Below, in pieces: positions 41,049 to 50,699 of a stretch of DNA of 64,000 nt (its first letter is position 1; every line of letters begins with the position of its first letter). The position numbers and the translations under genes are program-made. This DNA comes from Bartonella melophagi K-2C (GTDB lineage: Bacteria > Pseudomonadota > Alphaproteobacteria > Rhizobiales > Rhizobiaceae), in contig NZ_JH725081.1 in NCBI RefSeq assembly GCF_000278255.1, forward strand, positions 603,008 to 667,007, in the 5' to 3' direction. Under the pieces are notes generated by a model. The model worked only from the letters and a program-made list of their open reading frames with translations. It made no database searches and had not been told where the DNA came from.

Positions 41049-43466
41049 TTAAGCTTTAGTTACAAAGTCATCGAGAACACGTTTTTCACCGGCTTTATCA
41101 AACAAAATAGTCAATTTATTACCACCTATTGCTGAAATATGACCATAACCAAATTTGATATGAAAAACGCGATCATTAATTGAAAAAGCTGATGGTGTAT
41201 CAGACGCAGATTGAGAGATGCCTTTTTTTTCAATATTTTTTTCCTGATGAAATTGAATGGGACTAAAATCTAAATCACTATTTTCATAATCAGTTTTCTT
41301 AATATAACCGGATAATTGTGAGCTCCAATTATTATGTCTTGCTTCTGTTTGATTTTTGTGTGCACTCTTCCACCCTAGTTTTGAGTACTGACCGTAACCA
41401 CCATAAGATGTTTCATTTTCTAGCACTTCTATATGTTCTCTTGGCAATTCATCTAGAAAACGGGAGGGAAGGGTAGATTGCCAAAGCCCATGAATGCGTC
41501 GATTAGAGACAAACCATATATGCAGATTTTGTTGTGCTCTTGTTAGACCTACATAAGCAAGCCTGCGTTCTTCTTCTAGTCCTGCACGGCCACCTTCATC
41601 TAGTGAGCGTTGATTTGGAAAAAGTCCTTCTTCCCAACCAGGAAGGAAAACTGTTTTAAATTCAAGCCCCTTAGCTGAATGAAGGGTCATAATATTAACT
41701 GCATCCATATTTTCATTATGTTCAACATCCATGACCAATGAAACATGTTCTAAAAAACTGTGAAGATTTTCAAATTGTTCCATAGAACGAATCATTTCTT
41801 TAAGATTTTCTAGACGTGTTGGTGCTTCTGGCGAACGATCTTCTTGCCACATTTCCAGGTAGCCTGAATCATTAAGAATCATTTCAGTAAGCTCTGTAAG
41901 TGGTGTACGTTGTGATAGGTTTTGCCAGCGATGGAAGTCTTCAATAATGTTGCGTAAAGCGTTTCGTGCTTTAGGTTTTAGTTCATCCGTTTCGATTATT
42001 TCAATAGCAGCAGAAAAGAGAGAGATAGCGCGTGCACGTGCGTTATTATGAAGGTGGCGTAATGTTGTCTCTCCTAAGCCACGTTTGGGTGTATTAATAA
42101 TGCGTTCAAAAGCTAAATCATCAGAAGGTTGAGCAACAACACGCAAGTAGGCCAAGGCATCACGTATTTCCATTCGTTCATAAAAACGCGGCCCTCCAAC
42201 GACACGATAGTTAAGACCAAGTGTTATAAAACGTTCTTCAAATGCGCGCATTTGAAATGATGCTCGCACTAATATAGCCATATCATTTAACAAATGCCCA
42301 GATTGTTGTGCTTGTTCAATTTCTTTCGCAATGGCACGTGCTTCTTCTTCCGAGTCCCACGCAGCATGGACTTTTACTTTTTTTTCTTTGTTGTTTATTT
42401 TATCTGAGAAAAGTGTTTTTCCAAGTCTTCCCTGGTTGTGAGAAATGAAATGAGAAGCCGTTTTAAGAATATGCGATGTAGAACGATAATTGCGCTCTAA
42501 ACGGATGATTTTTGCAGGAGGAAAGTCTTGTTCAAAGCGTAATATGTTATCAACTTTAGCACCACGCCATCCGTAAATAGATTGATCATCATCGCCAACA
42601 CAGCAAAGATTAACCTCCCGCCTTGAAGATTGTTGCGCTAAAAGACGAAGCCAAAGATATTGCGCTGTATTCGTGTCTTGATATTCATCCACAAGAATAT
42701 AGCGAAATTTACCATGATATTCATGAAGAATATCTGGATTATGTTGGAAGATATTAATGGAATGAAGCAAAAGATCACCAAAATCACAAGCATTGAGACT
42801 TTTTAACCGATCCTGATAGCTGTGGTAGAGTTCACGCCCCATACCTTTAGCAAAGGAATAGGAATCACTTTTTGAAATATGATCTGGTAAAAGCCCTTGA
42901 TTTTTCCAAGCATCAATCATTGTTGCCAAACTACGTGCCGACCAGCGCTTGTCATCTAAACCTGCGGCTTGAATGAGCTGTTTTAGAAGACGAACAACGT
43001 CGTCAGTATCAAGAATGGTAAAATTGCTTTTTAAGTCGATAAGTTCTGCATGGCGGCGTAAAATTTTTGCACCGATGGAATGAAACGTTCCAAGCCACGG
43101 CATACCTTCAATAGCTTCACCAACAAGTTCAGCAATACGGGTTTTCATTTCACGCGCTGCTTTATTTGTAAAAGTAATCGCTAATATTTGCTTAGGGTGG
43201 GCAAGACCAAGGTGCAAAATATGAAAAATGCGTGTGGTAAGAACACGTGTTTTTCCCGTGCCAGCCCCGGCAAGAACTAACAGAGGCCCTTCTGTGTTTA
43301 TGACAGCTTCTCGTTGTTCTGGGTTAAGTTTTTCCAAATATTCGGGCTCGTATTGTGCTTTTTCTTTTGCTATTATAGCGCCGGGAGTTAATTCAGAATT
43401 ATTTTCAGGCTTATGGGGGAGCTCTTCATCTTCAAAAAATGGTACGTGATTAGAAAAGTCATTCAT
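41049..43466 (-). CDS. uvrD: DNA helicase UvrD/PcrA
   Basis: Superfamily 1A 3'-5' DNA helicase of excision and mismatch repair. 805 residues. Q motif near LNPEQREAV, Walker A AGAGTGKT (about 66-73), motif II VDEYQDTN, motif III GDDDQSIYGWRGA, motif IV RLERNYRS, then VMTLHSAKGLE-like IMTLHSAKGLEF and the motif VI EERRLAYVGLTRA. The C-terminal SINDRVFHIKFGYGHI segment is the Tudor-like domain known to bind RNA polymerase in PcrA/UvrD. An acidic N-terminal extension of about 40 residues precedes the core. Confidence 0.95.
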   Translation of the reverse strand: MNDFSNHVPFFEDEELPHKPENNSELTPGAIIAKEKAQYEPEYLEKLNPEQREAVINTEGPLLVLAGAGTGKTRVLTTRIFHILHLGLAHPKQILAITFTNKAAREMKTRIAELVGEAIEGMPWLGTFHSIGAKILRRHAELIDLKSNFTILDTDDVVRLLKQLIQAAGLDDKRWSARSLATMIDAWKNQGLLPDHISKSDSYSFAKGMGRELYHSYQDRLKSLNACDFGDLLLHSINIFQHNPDILHEYHGKFRYILVDEYQDTNTAQYLWLRLLAQQSSRREVNLCCVGDDDQSIYGWRGAKVDNILRFEQDFPPAKIIRLERNYRSTSHILKTASHFISHNQGRLGKTLFSDKINNKEKKVKVHAAWDSEEEARAIAKEIEQAQQSGHLLNDMAILVRASFQMRAFEERFITLGLNYRVVGGPRFYERMEIRDALAYLRVVAQPSDDLAFERIINTPKRGLGETTLRHLHNNARARAISLFSAAIEIIETDELKPKARNALRNIIEDFHRWQNLSQRTPLTELTEMILNDSGYLEMWQEDRSPEAPTRLENLKEMIRSMEQFENLHSFLEHVSLVMDVEHNENMDAVNIMTLHSAKGLEFKTVFLPGWEEGLFPNQRSLDEGGRAGLEEERRLAYVGLTRAQQNLHIWFVSNRRIHGLWQSTLPSRFLDELPREHIEVLENETSYGGYGQYSKLGWKSAHKNQTEARHNNWSSQLSGYIKKTDYENSDLDFSPIQFHQEKNIEKKGISQSASDTPSAFSINDRVFHIKFGYGHISAIGGNKLTILFDKAGEKRVLDDFVTKA

Positions 43467-43788
43467 TATATTTTTTATGTATTATTTTTTTGATTGAAAC
43501 GCTAGTTTTAAAATTCTTCTCGGGGAAAATCTCAACATTTTTAGGTGAATGAGTTTATAAAAATAACAGAAACGAAACAAAAGCAGTATTAAAACTGTTA
43601 GGTGAGAGATTATAAAGTACGGTAAAACACATAATAAAACTGAAATATTAAATTTTCAGTCTTTTATTTTCAATATTAAGGGTCATTAAATATAAAAATT
43701 ATTTTTTTTGCGAACTATTTTTTATCTCTGAAATGGTTATTCTAAAAATCTACTTGTAAAAAGCTTATCAATATAAGCGAATAGTTTT
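43467..43788. other. spacer upstream of uvrD
   Basis: About 320 nt, AT-rich. No ORF, repeat or RNA fold is evident. It must contain the uvrD promoter and the 3' end of the sspB transcript. Confidence 0.35.
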
Positions 43789-44025
43789 TTATGAGCTGTT
43801 TTTGACCAAACATTTATTTTCCTCTTTTTTCTCATCATTGTTAGATAGATGGTTTTGATCAAGAAATTTTTGAGTTTTTAAAAGTTCTTTTTTATCAAAA
43901 AGTTTCTCAAGTTTTGTTCGTCCAAAACGATAACGATTTTCCTCTGCACGAGTAATTTGCTCAATACGTTTCTGCTGTTTTCGAAATTGGCGAAGGTTAA
44001 TCACTTTAGTCATGGACAGATTCAT
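43789..44025 (-). CDS. DUF4169 family small protein
   Basis: A 78-residue, highly charged, helical protein. The N-terminal pattern VINLRQFRKQQKR...AEENRYRFGRTK is that of DUF4169 proteins, which occur beside sspB in many alphaproteobacteria. The function is unknown. The ATG at 44025 overlaps the sspB stop (ATGA), which favours coupled translation; the family's usual first residues (MTKVINLR) would correspond to the ATG four codons later. Cytoplasmic; no membrane segment. Confidence 0.75.
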   Translation of the reverse strand: MNLSMTKVINLRQFRKQQKRIEQITRAEENRYRFGRTKLEKLFDKKELLKTQKFLDQNHLSNNDEKKEENKCLVKNSS

Positions 44026-44570
44026 TTATTTTTTCGAAAAGAGTCTAAAGAAACAACATCAGCACTTTGTTTGGTATCATTGTTTGAAGGTTCTTTATCC
44101 ATTTTGAGATTCTGTGTTTTTATGAGCTCATTTTCTGTTTTTTGTTTGTTTAAAGAAATATCGGATGTATGTAGAGCACTTTCTGGATTTTCATTTTCTT
44201 CAGAGGCGGGATTAGCGGGCAAATCAAATGCCGCTTCAAATGCCGCTATAGGGTCATAAAAAACTTGAATGGAGGCAAAAGGAATAATTAATTTTTCAGT
44301 AATTTCTCCAAAGGATAAAGTGACTTCAAAAGCGGTTTCTGATACGTTCAAGTCTCTAAATTGATGTTGTAATACGATTGTCATTTGATCAGGATAACGA
44401 CTTTTGAGTCGAGAAGAAATTTTGACTGCTGGTGCTTTTGTTGAAAAGGTAATAAAAAAGTGATGATTACCCGGAAGACCTGCTTTAGCGACTTCTAGCA
44501 AAACTTTGCGGATAACTCCACGGAGCGCATCCTGAACGAGAATATCGTAACGGATTTGATCTTGAACCAT
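44022..44570 (-). CDS. sspB: alpha-type SspB, ClpXP adaptor for ssrA-tagged proteins
   Basis: Dimeric adaptor that binds part of the ssrA tag and the ClpX N-domain, speeding degradation of proteins tagged on stalled ribosomes. 182 residues: a substrate-binding domain about 1-115 (RYDILVQDALRGVIRKVL, GLPGNHHFFITFST, VLQHQFRDL, LIIPFASIQVFYDP), then a flexible acidic/polar linker and a basic end (DVVSLDSFRKNK) where ClpX-binding peptides occur. ssrA lies about 150 nt upstream on the same strand, so tag and adaptor genes are neighbours. Confidence 0.92.
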   Translation of the reverse strand: MVQDQIRYDILVQDALRGVIRKVLLEVAKAGLPGNHHFFITFSTKAPAVKISSRLKSRYPDQMTIVLQHQFRDLNVSETAFEVTLSFGEITEKLIIPFASIQVFYDPIAAFEAAFDLPANPASEENENPESALHTSDISLNKQKTENELIKTQNLKMDKEPSNNDTKQSADVVSLDSFRKNK

Positions 44571-44724
44571 TGAAGTTTATTCCTTTTAATTTATGCAGTT
44601 ATTGAAGTGCAAGTAATATAGTGCAAGCGAAATATTTCTTTAAGCTGGCAATATTTTTCTACCACATATTTGATAATAATTCATATATCTTGTCGATCAA
44701 AATAAATACTTATAAAAGTGAAGG

Positions 44725-45005
44725 CTTCTGTTGCCAGGTGCCTCCGAACCCCGCTTAAACCTGCGACGGTTTAAGGCTTAATTTGAAGCCTTCGCACTGC
44801 TTAAGCAGCGAGACGTACTTCCGCATAGTTGTCGTTTGCAACTACTAATTTAGTCCGATGACGGTGGTACAATGCCGAGTAAAAGAGCAATCTTTACACC
44901 CTTGTCGATCCTATTTCGCCCCCACCAAAGTATAAACTTTGTTGATTATATTTTGGTGGAGGCGCCGGGTACCGCCCCCGGGTCCAATGAGTTTATTCCA
45001 TTGTC
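44725..45005 (-). ncRNA. ssrA: tmRNA, two-piece (circularly permuted) alphaproteobacterial form
   Basis: Rescues stalled ribosomes and adds a degradation tag. Read on the - strand, the gene first gives the acceptor piece (about 45005-44954) with T-arm CCGGG/CCCGG and the mature 3' end CCTCCACCA (CCA at 44956-44954). A ~31-nt processed loop follows, then the coding piece starting GGGGGCGAAATAGGATCGAC at about 44922, whose 5' GGGGGCG pairs with CGCCTCC of the acceptor piece. The tag reading frame is 44839-44801: ANDNYAEVRLAA then TAA. Outer boundaries are approximate, while the CCA end and tag frame are exact. Confidence 0.95.
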
Positions 45006-45490
45006 CATTTATTACCATAGCTGGAAAACCAACACTTTAAATATAGATGAAGAACAGTCTTTGGGAAAGAGGGAATTGTTAATATTTTAAATCTTTTCAT
45101 TATTGATAGGTTTCAAGATTTTATAATGTGATTGTAAAGTGTAATTATTCATTCTTAGTTTTATGTATGAAATGACATATTATTTAGTAGGGTAACTTAT
45201 ATAAAACGATTTTGATGAGGTAGGCTAAAAAAATGCTTAGATATCGCTTAGCTTTGACTATAGGTAACTAAATGCAGCCACTTTCTGCTGGATAAAAGAG
45301 AGTGTGAAGTGAACGCAAAACTTATTGGATGATAAAAACAAAACACTGAAACGGCTATTCCAAAAGCGATGGTATGATATTGAGAAATTGTGAAAAATTA
45401 TACAGCTTTTTATTATAGTTACTAAAAAAGCAAATGCACTTGATAAAATTTGAGATTTTAGCGTCAAACTATAAACTATTTTATACAGTC
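45006..45490. other. spacer between ssrA and kgtP
   Basis: About 485 nt holding the ssrA promoter on its left side. A 69-codon frame on the - strand (45258-45467) has no ribosome site or recognisable domain and I do not count it as a gene. Confidence 0.35.
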
Positions 45491-45519
45491 AAAAAAAGCC
45501 CGAGAAAACTGGGCTTTTT
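45491..45519 (-). terminator. rho-independent terminator after kgtP
   Basis: AAAAAGCCC...GGGCTTTTT hairpin with an AAAA-containing loop and a bulged G. It lies 29 nt after the kgtP stop. It is symmetric enough to work in both directions. Confidence 0.8.
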
Positions 45520-45547
45520 AAATTGATGTTTTTAAAAAATGAAAAGC

Positions 45548-46855
45548 TTACTGGATTTCATCTTTTTGAAGATATCCATTTTTTCGAGGATCTGGCATCA
45601 AAACAATTGCGATGAATGCAATTATCATCATGCCGGTTATATAAAAATAGAAGACGGATCCATATCCAATATCTTTTAATCCAAGTGCTACAGATTCGGC
45701 AGAACCACCAAATAGCGCGTTAGCAATGGCGTAAGATAAACCAACCCCTATTGCACGAACTGAAGAAGGGAACATGTCTGCCTTTATAATACCAGAAATG
45801 GATGTGTAGAAACTTAGAATGCATAGCATTCCAATAATAATTGATAAGGCAACCCACATATTATTGGTGTTACCAATTATCTTAAGTCCGGGAATGGTGA
45901 AAATGATAGATAAAAGACTCCACATAAAGAGTGAAGCTTTTGTTCCAATTTTGTCAGCTAAAGCACCAAATGCTGGCTGGAATAACATAAAAACAAAAAG
46001 AGCTATTGTCATTATGGTTGTAGCTGTGTGTTTGTCAAACCCGCTGGTAGTGATCAAATACTTTTGCATATAAGTTGTATAGGTATAAAATGTGAGTGAT
46101 CCTCCAGCTGTAAAACCAATAACCAAAAAGAAAGCTTTTCTATGGTTGCGCAGAAGTTCCATAAGGCTACCTGCTTGTTTTTTTAAACGACTTTCTTCAG
46201 TGGTTGTTTCATGGAGAGTACGACGTAAAAAAATCGCAACAATCGCTGCTAGTCCACCAATGGCAAATGGAATACGCCACCCCCACGCTTTTAACTGATC
46301 TTCTGTAAGATAAAGTGCCAGAATAAATATAACAAGGCTAGCTAGAAGCTGACCACCAATCAGTGTAGTATATTGGAAAGAACTAAAGAAGCCCCGGTGA
46401 TTTTTAAGAGCAACTTCACTCATATAAGTTGCTGTCGTACCGTATTCACCGCCAACAGAAAGTCCTTGAAGCATACGAAGTAAGAGAAGAAGAACTGCTG
46501 CTGTTGCTCCGATAGTTTCGTATGTGGGAAGTATAGCAATTAAAAATGAACCTCCGCACATCATAAAAACAGAAATAAGCATTGAACGTTTGCGGCCATA
46601 ACGGTCAGCGATATAACCAAAAAGCCATCCACCAATTGGGCGCATAAGAAAACCAATAAAAAAGATTGCGGCAGTTTTTAAGAGTTGGGCAACAACATCA
46701 CCATCTGAGGGAAAAAATTGCGACGCAAAGTAAATAGAAGCAAAGGAGTAAACATAAAAGTCATACCATTCTACCAGATTACCTGATGCACTAGATACAA
46801 TAGATATAATACGTTTTTTTGTATCATGTGCTGCTAAAGTTACATTATTTTCCAT
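45548..46855 (-). CDS. kgtP: alpha-ketoglutarate:H+ symporter KgtP (MFS)
   Basis: Major-facilitator transporter of the metabolite:H+ symporter family. 435 residues, 12 membrane segments. It follows E. coli KgtP closely along its length, by recall: SSASGNLVEWYDFYVYSF near the start, FLMRPIGGWLFGYIADRYGRKRSM (loop 2-3 motif), LQGLSVGGEYGTTATYMSEVA, then YTTYMQKYLITTSG and AIGVGLSYAIANALFGGSAE. Import of 2-oxoglutarate and related acids fits an intracellular lifestyle. The exact substrate is inferred from similarity. Confidence 0.88.
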   Translation of the reverse strand: MENNVTLAAHDTKKRIISIVSSASGNLVEWYDFYVYSFASIYFASQFFPSDGDVVAQLLKTAAIFFIGFLMRPIGGWLFGYIADRYGRKRSMLISVFMMCGGSFLIAILPTYETIGATAAVLLLLLRMLQGLSVGGEYGTTATYMSEVALKNHRGFFSSFQYTTLIGGQLLASLVIFILALYLTEDQLKAWGWRIPFAIGGLAAIVAIFLRRTLHETTTEESRLKKQAGSLMELLRNHRKAFFLVIGFTAGGSLTFYTYTTYMQKYLITTSGFDKHTATTIMTIALFVFMLFQPAFGALADKIGTKASLFMWSLLSIIFTIPGLKIIGNTNNMWVALSIIIGMLCILSFYTSISGIIKADMFPSSVRAIGVGLSYAIANALFGGSAESVALGLKDIGYGSVFYFYITGMMIIAFIAIVLMPDPRKNGYLQKDEIQ

Positions 46856-47041
46856 ATTATCCCTCTTGAGTTCATATTGGCTTATTTCCTTTTACAGTAT
46901 TTTATCTTTTACGTCATCAAAATTTAGATTACATAATAATAATTTCCTGTGAAAGGTGCTTTTTGGTTTATTTAAATTGTGTTTTTATGAATTTTGGAAT
47001 TTCAGTTTCCTGTAATAAGTAGAATCAGCCATAATACTTTT

Positions 47042-47836
47042 ATGAAAGTTTATCTTGATCTTTTATCCCATGTTTTAAGTAACGGTGTTGATCGTTTAGA
47101 TAGGACAGGTGTGGGAACGCGATCGATTTTTGGATATCAGATGCGATTTAATTTGCAAGCAGGATTTCCACTTTTAACAACAAAAAAGTTGCATTTGCGT
47201 TCAATTATTTATGAGCTTTTGTGGTTTCTTAAAGGCGATACAAATATTGCGTGGCTAAAGGAACATGGCGTATCTATTTGGGATGAATGGGCCGATAAAG
47301 ATGGAAATCTTGGTCCTATTTATGGTTTTCAGTGGCGTTCTTGGCCTACACCTGATGGGCATTATATTGATCAAATCAATAATCTTTTAGATATGATTAA
47401 CACAAATCCTGATTCGCGCCGTTTGATTGTATCAGCATGGAATCCTGCATTAATAGAGGAAATGGCTTTACCACCTTGCCATTGTTTATTCCAATTTTAT
47501 GTTTCTGATGGCAAATTGTCATGCCAACTTTATCAGCGTTCGGCAGATATTTTTTTAGGGGTTCCATTCAACATTGCTTCTTATGCGTTATTAACGATGA
47601 TGGTTGCTCAAGTTACTGGTTTGAAAGTGGGAGATTTTATTCACACTCTTGGCGATGCTCACCTTTATGTTAACCATTTTGAACAGGCAAAACAGCAATT
47701 ATCCCGTACACCGGGTGTTTTACCTGTGATGTTTATAAATCCAGAGATAGCAGATCTTTTTTCTTTTAAATTTGAAGATTTTAACTTGCTTAATTATGAA
47801 GCTCAACCTCATATCAAAGCGCCGGTGGCAGTATGA
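47042..47836 (+). CDS. thyA: thymidylate synthase ThyA
   Basis: Converts dUMP to dTMP using methylene-tetrahydrofolate. The frame is open from 46994, but starting at the ATG at 47042 gives the standard 264 residues with MKVYLDLL at the N-terminus. Catalytic Cys146 ([10 protein letters not shown]) falls at exactly the E. coli position, and the folate and dUMP-binding segments ([30 protein letters not shown]) are intact. Its stop overlaps the folA start (ATGA), coupling synthesis with the enzyme that regenerates tetrahydrofolate. Confidence 0.97.
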   Translation: MKVYLDLLSHVLSNGVDRLDRTGVGTRSIFGYQMRFNLQAGFPLLTTKKLHLRSIIYELLWFLKGDTNIAWLKEHGVSIWDEWADKDGNLGPIYGFQWRSWPTPDGHYIDQINNLLDMINTNPDSRRLIVSAWNPALIEEMALPPCHCLFQFYVSDGKLSCQLYQRSADIFLGVPFNIASYALLTMMVAQVTGLKVGDFIHTLGDAHLYVNHFEQAKQQLSRTPGVLPVMFINPEIADLFSFKFEDFNLLNYEAQPHIKAPVAV

Positions 47837-48342
47837 AGCTTCCAGTTTATTTAATTGCGGCTGTTGCTCAAAATGGTGTTATCGGTTGTGAAGGCACAAT
47901 GCCTTGGCGTTTATCAACAGATTTGCAGCGTTTTAAGGCTTTGACTTTGGGTAAGCCCATTATTATGGGGCGGAAAACTTGGGATTCTCTTGGGCGTCCC
48001 TTACCAGGGCGCACAAATATTGTAATTACGCGCAATCATACTTTTACAGCTGAAGGTGCTGTTATCGCTTACTCTTTGTCTCAAGCTTGTGGTATAGCAG
48101 AAGAGGTGGCCACTCAAAATGGTGTAGATGCAGTTTTTATTATTGGGGGTGGTGAAATTTTTCAACAAGGATTAGTGATTGCTCATAAAATATTCTTAAC
48201 AGAAATTTTTGCATCTATTGAAGGTGATAGTTTTTTTCCCATTTTTGATAAAGAAAAGTGGACTATTATTGAAACACAATATATTCCACAAGGAGACAAA
48301 GACAATTATCCGACGCGTTTTGTAATTTATGAACGGCAGTAG
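47833..48342 (+). CDS. folA: dihydrofolate reductase FolA
   Basis: NADPH-dependent reduction of dihydrofolate, the target of trimethoprim. 169 residues: [11 protein letters not shown] at the N-terminus, [16 protein letters not shown] (substrate-binding loop), [22 protein letters not shown], and the [11 protein letters not shown] motif. Four-nt overlap with thyA. Confidence 0.96.
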   Translation: MKLPVYLIAAVAQNGVIGCEGTMPWRLSTDLQRFKALTLGKPIIMGRKTWDSLGRPLPGRTNIVITRNHTFTAEGAVIAYSLSQACGIAEEVATQNGVDAVFIIGGGEIFQQGLVIAHKIFLTEIFASIEGDSFFPIFDKEKWTIIETQYIPQGDKDNYPTRFVIYERQ

Positions 48343-48461
48343 CCATTTAAATGAAAGAATTTATAGATTGATTGTAAACAGGTCATAGACCTTCTATAAG
48401 GTCAATGGTTAAGTTTTGAAAATGGTTGGTTGTGATTCATAGCACTATTAAAGAGGTGATG

Positions 48462-49604
48462 ATGCCCTGGACAAATCAAAATGGCAATGGCCCATGGGGC
48501 GGCGATAGAAATAAACTTGGTGGTGATAAAAAATTACCACCTAAGAATCCTTTCGGTTCTGGTGGCAATAGCGGTGGTGATAATGGCTCTAATATTGATG
48601 ATATTCTGCGTAAGGGGCAGCATCAGCTTAAGCAGTTTGGTGAGAGCGGTATTTTCATTGTGTTAGTTTTGTTTGCTATTCTTTTTTGGTTATTTCAGTC
48701 TATTTATATTGTGCAGCAAAATGAACAGGCAGTAGAATTGCGCTTTGGTGTTCCTAAAACAGGCGTCGTTGGTGATGGTTTGCATTTTCATTTTTGGCCA
48801 ATTGAAACCTATATGAAAGTGCCTTTAACGGAGAAAACAATTGCGATTGGTAGCCAGTCTAATCAGGCACAACAAAGTGAAGGTTTGATGCTTTCAAGCG
48901 ACCAAAATATTGTTAATGTAAATTTTTCTGTATATTATAGGATTTCAAATCCTAGCCAATTTTTATTTAATGTGAGCGATCAAGAAGGAACAGTACGTCA
49001 GGTTGCTGAGAGTGCAATGCGCGAAGTGATTGGTTCACGACCTGTTGATGATGTTTTACGCGATAAGAAAGAAGAAGTGGCTGATGATGTCAGAAAGATT
49101 ATTCAGTTAACTGCAAATAAATATCAACTTGGTGTAGAAATAAACCGTGTATCAATTAGTGAGGCTGCTCCCCCTACTAAAGTTGCTGCTGCGTTTAACT
49201 CTGTCCAACAAGCAGAGCAGGAACGTGGGCGGATGATTGAGGAGGGTAATCGTGTGCGTTTTACTAAGATTGGCTTAGCTAATGGTGAAGCTTCACGCAC
49301 ACGGGAAATTGCAAAAGGTGAAAAAGCACGGATGATTGAAGAAGCAACAGGGCGTGCTCAACATTTTCAAGCTATAGCTCGTGAGGCTGCAATTGCGCCT
49401 GAGGCTGTTCGCTACCGTTTTTATATGGAAACAATGGGGCGTATTCTTTCTTCACCTAATAAATTAGTTTTGAATCAAACAGATTCTCCAGCAATACCTT
49501 ATTTACCACTGAATGAATTGTTGCGTAATTCATCAGAAAAAACAGCGACAACATCAACACATTCCTCATTATTATTGGGGCCTAGTGTTTCTGGAGGGCG
49601 TTAA
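48462..49604 (+). CDS. hflK: FtsH modulator HflK
   Basis: SPFH/prohibitin-family membrane protein that with HflC surrounds the FtsH protease. Start chosen at the ATG at 48462, five nt after AGAGG, giving MPWTNQNGNGPWGG at the N-terminus as in other HflK proteins; the frame is open from 48426. A Gly/Asn-rich cytoplasmic segment is followed by one membrane helix (about residues 58-80), the SPFH domain, and a long periplasmic helix rich in Ala/Glu/Arg. Followed by hflC after 2 nt. Confidence 0.94.
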   Translation: MPWTNQNGNGPWGGDRNKLGGDKKLPPKNPFGSGGNSGGDNGSNIDDILRKGQHQLKQFGESGIFIVLVLFAILFWLFQSIYIVQQNEQAVELRFGVPKTGVVGDGLHFHFWPIETYMKVPLTEKTIAIGSQSNQAQQSEGLMLSSDQNIVNVNFSVYYRISNPSQFLFNVSDQEGTVRQVAESAMREVIGSRPVDDVLRDKKEEVADDVRKIIQLTANKYQLGVEINRVSISEAAPPTKVAAAFNSVQQAEQERGRMIEEGNRVRFTKIGLANGEASRTREIAKGEKARMIEEATGRAQHFQAIAREAAIAPEAVRYRFYMETMGRILSSPNKLVLNQTDSPAIPYLPLNELLRNSSEKTATTSTHSSLLLGPSVSGGR

Positions 49605-49606
49605 TT

Positions 49607-50500
49607 ATGCAGCAATTTCGTTTCTTTTTTATTTTGGGTATTATAGTATTTGCTCTTATTACTTTATGGGCATCTATTTTTATTGTTTATCCTCGTCAGC
49701 AGGTGGCGATTAAGCGTTTTGGACAGATCGTTAAAGTAGAATCTAATCCTGGTATCTATTTTAAGGTCCCTTTTTTGGATCAGACAGTTATTATTGATAA
49801 CCGGCTGTTGCGTTATGATTTGCCTACACAATCTGTGCAAGTGCGTGGTGGTGCCTATTATGAAGTAGATGCATTCTTTATCTATTGCATTACAGATCCT
49901 AAGTTGTTCTTGCAACGCATTGCATCGGGCCGTCCACACATTGCTGCGCGTGAAAATCTTGCACCACGTTTTATTGATGCTTTGCGCGCTGTTTACGGTA
50001 AACGAGAATTCAAAGCAGCTTTATCGGACGAACGTGGAGCAATGATGGCTGAGGTACAACGACAATTTTCTGTGGATGCAGGTTCGTTGGGTATTACTAT
50101 TGTTGATGTGCGTATTCGTAAAACCGATTTAACTGATGCTGTTTCTGAAGATGTATATCGACAAATGGCGGCTGAACGTGAGGCAGCTGCGGAAAATATT
50201 CGTGCTCGTGGTCAACAAGAGAGAGATCGTATTGTGGCAGAAGCTAACCGTGAATATGAAGAAATTGTAGCAGCAGCAAAACGTGATGCTGAAATTACAC
50301 GTGGTGAAGGGCAGGCTGAAAGTATTCGTCTTTTATTAAATGCTAGAAAAACCAATCCATCGTTTTATGATTTTTGGTTGGCAATGGAGCAGTATAAGAA
50401 TTTGGAGCAAACTTCGATGGTGATTTCATCAAAGGAGGATTTCTTTTTCTATTTCCGTAATTTACCGCAAACAAAATCAAATGTTAGCACTGATGGTTGA
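49607..50500 (+). CDS. hflC: FtsH modulator HflC
   Basis: Partner of HflK. 297 residues: N-terminal membrane anchor about residues 5-26, SPFH domain (VYPRQQVAIKRFGQIV, PGIYFKVPFLDQ, YEVDAFFIYCITDP), then a coiled-coil arm (AAEREAAAENIRARGQQERDRI) and a conserved end (FYDFWLAMEQYKN... SSKEDFFFYF). Two nt after hflK, clearly one transcript. Confidence 0.94.
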   Translation: MQQFRFFFILGIIVFALITLWASIFIVYPRQQVAIKRFGQIVKVESNPGIYFKVPFLDQTVIIDNRLLRYDLPTQSVQVRGGAYYEVDAFFIYCITDPKLFLQRIASGRPHIAARENLAPRFIDALRAVYGKREFKAALSDERGAMMAEVQRQFSVDAGSLGITIVDVRIRKTDLTDAVSEDVYRQMAAEREAAAENIRARGQQERDRIVAEANREYEEIVAAAKRDAEITRGEGQAESIRLLLNARKTNPSFYDFWLAMEQYKNLEQTSMVISSKEDFFFYFRNLPQTKSNVSTDG

Positions 50501-50699
50501 TATGGGGTAATAAAACTGATAAAAAATGAAGAAATAGATCACAGCTGTGGGCTTTGCTTTTTCATTAAAAGCTTAACGTGTGGCCATTTTCTTTTATGAT
50601 GAAGTTTGTATGGTATTGTAATGGACATGTTAGTTTTGCAGAAATGAATTTAATAATGCTTTTTTCGGCATTAAGCAGACGCATGTTATAGGTAGAAAT

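Noticed and set aside
44872..45090. A 72-codon + strand frame over the tmRNA gene
   Set aside because: It runs antisense through the ssrA acceptor and coding pieces and has no recognisable protein features.
45258..45467. A 69-codon - strand frame between ssrA and kgtP
   Set aside because: Composition is Phe/Ser-rich as expected from AT-rich random DNA, there is no ribosome site and no domain.
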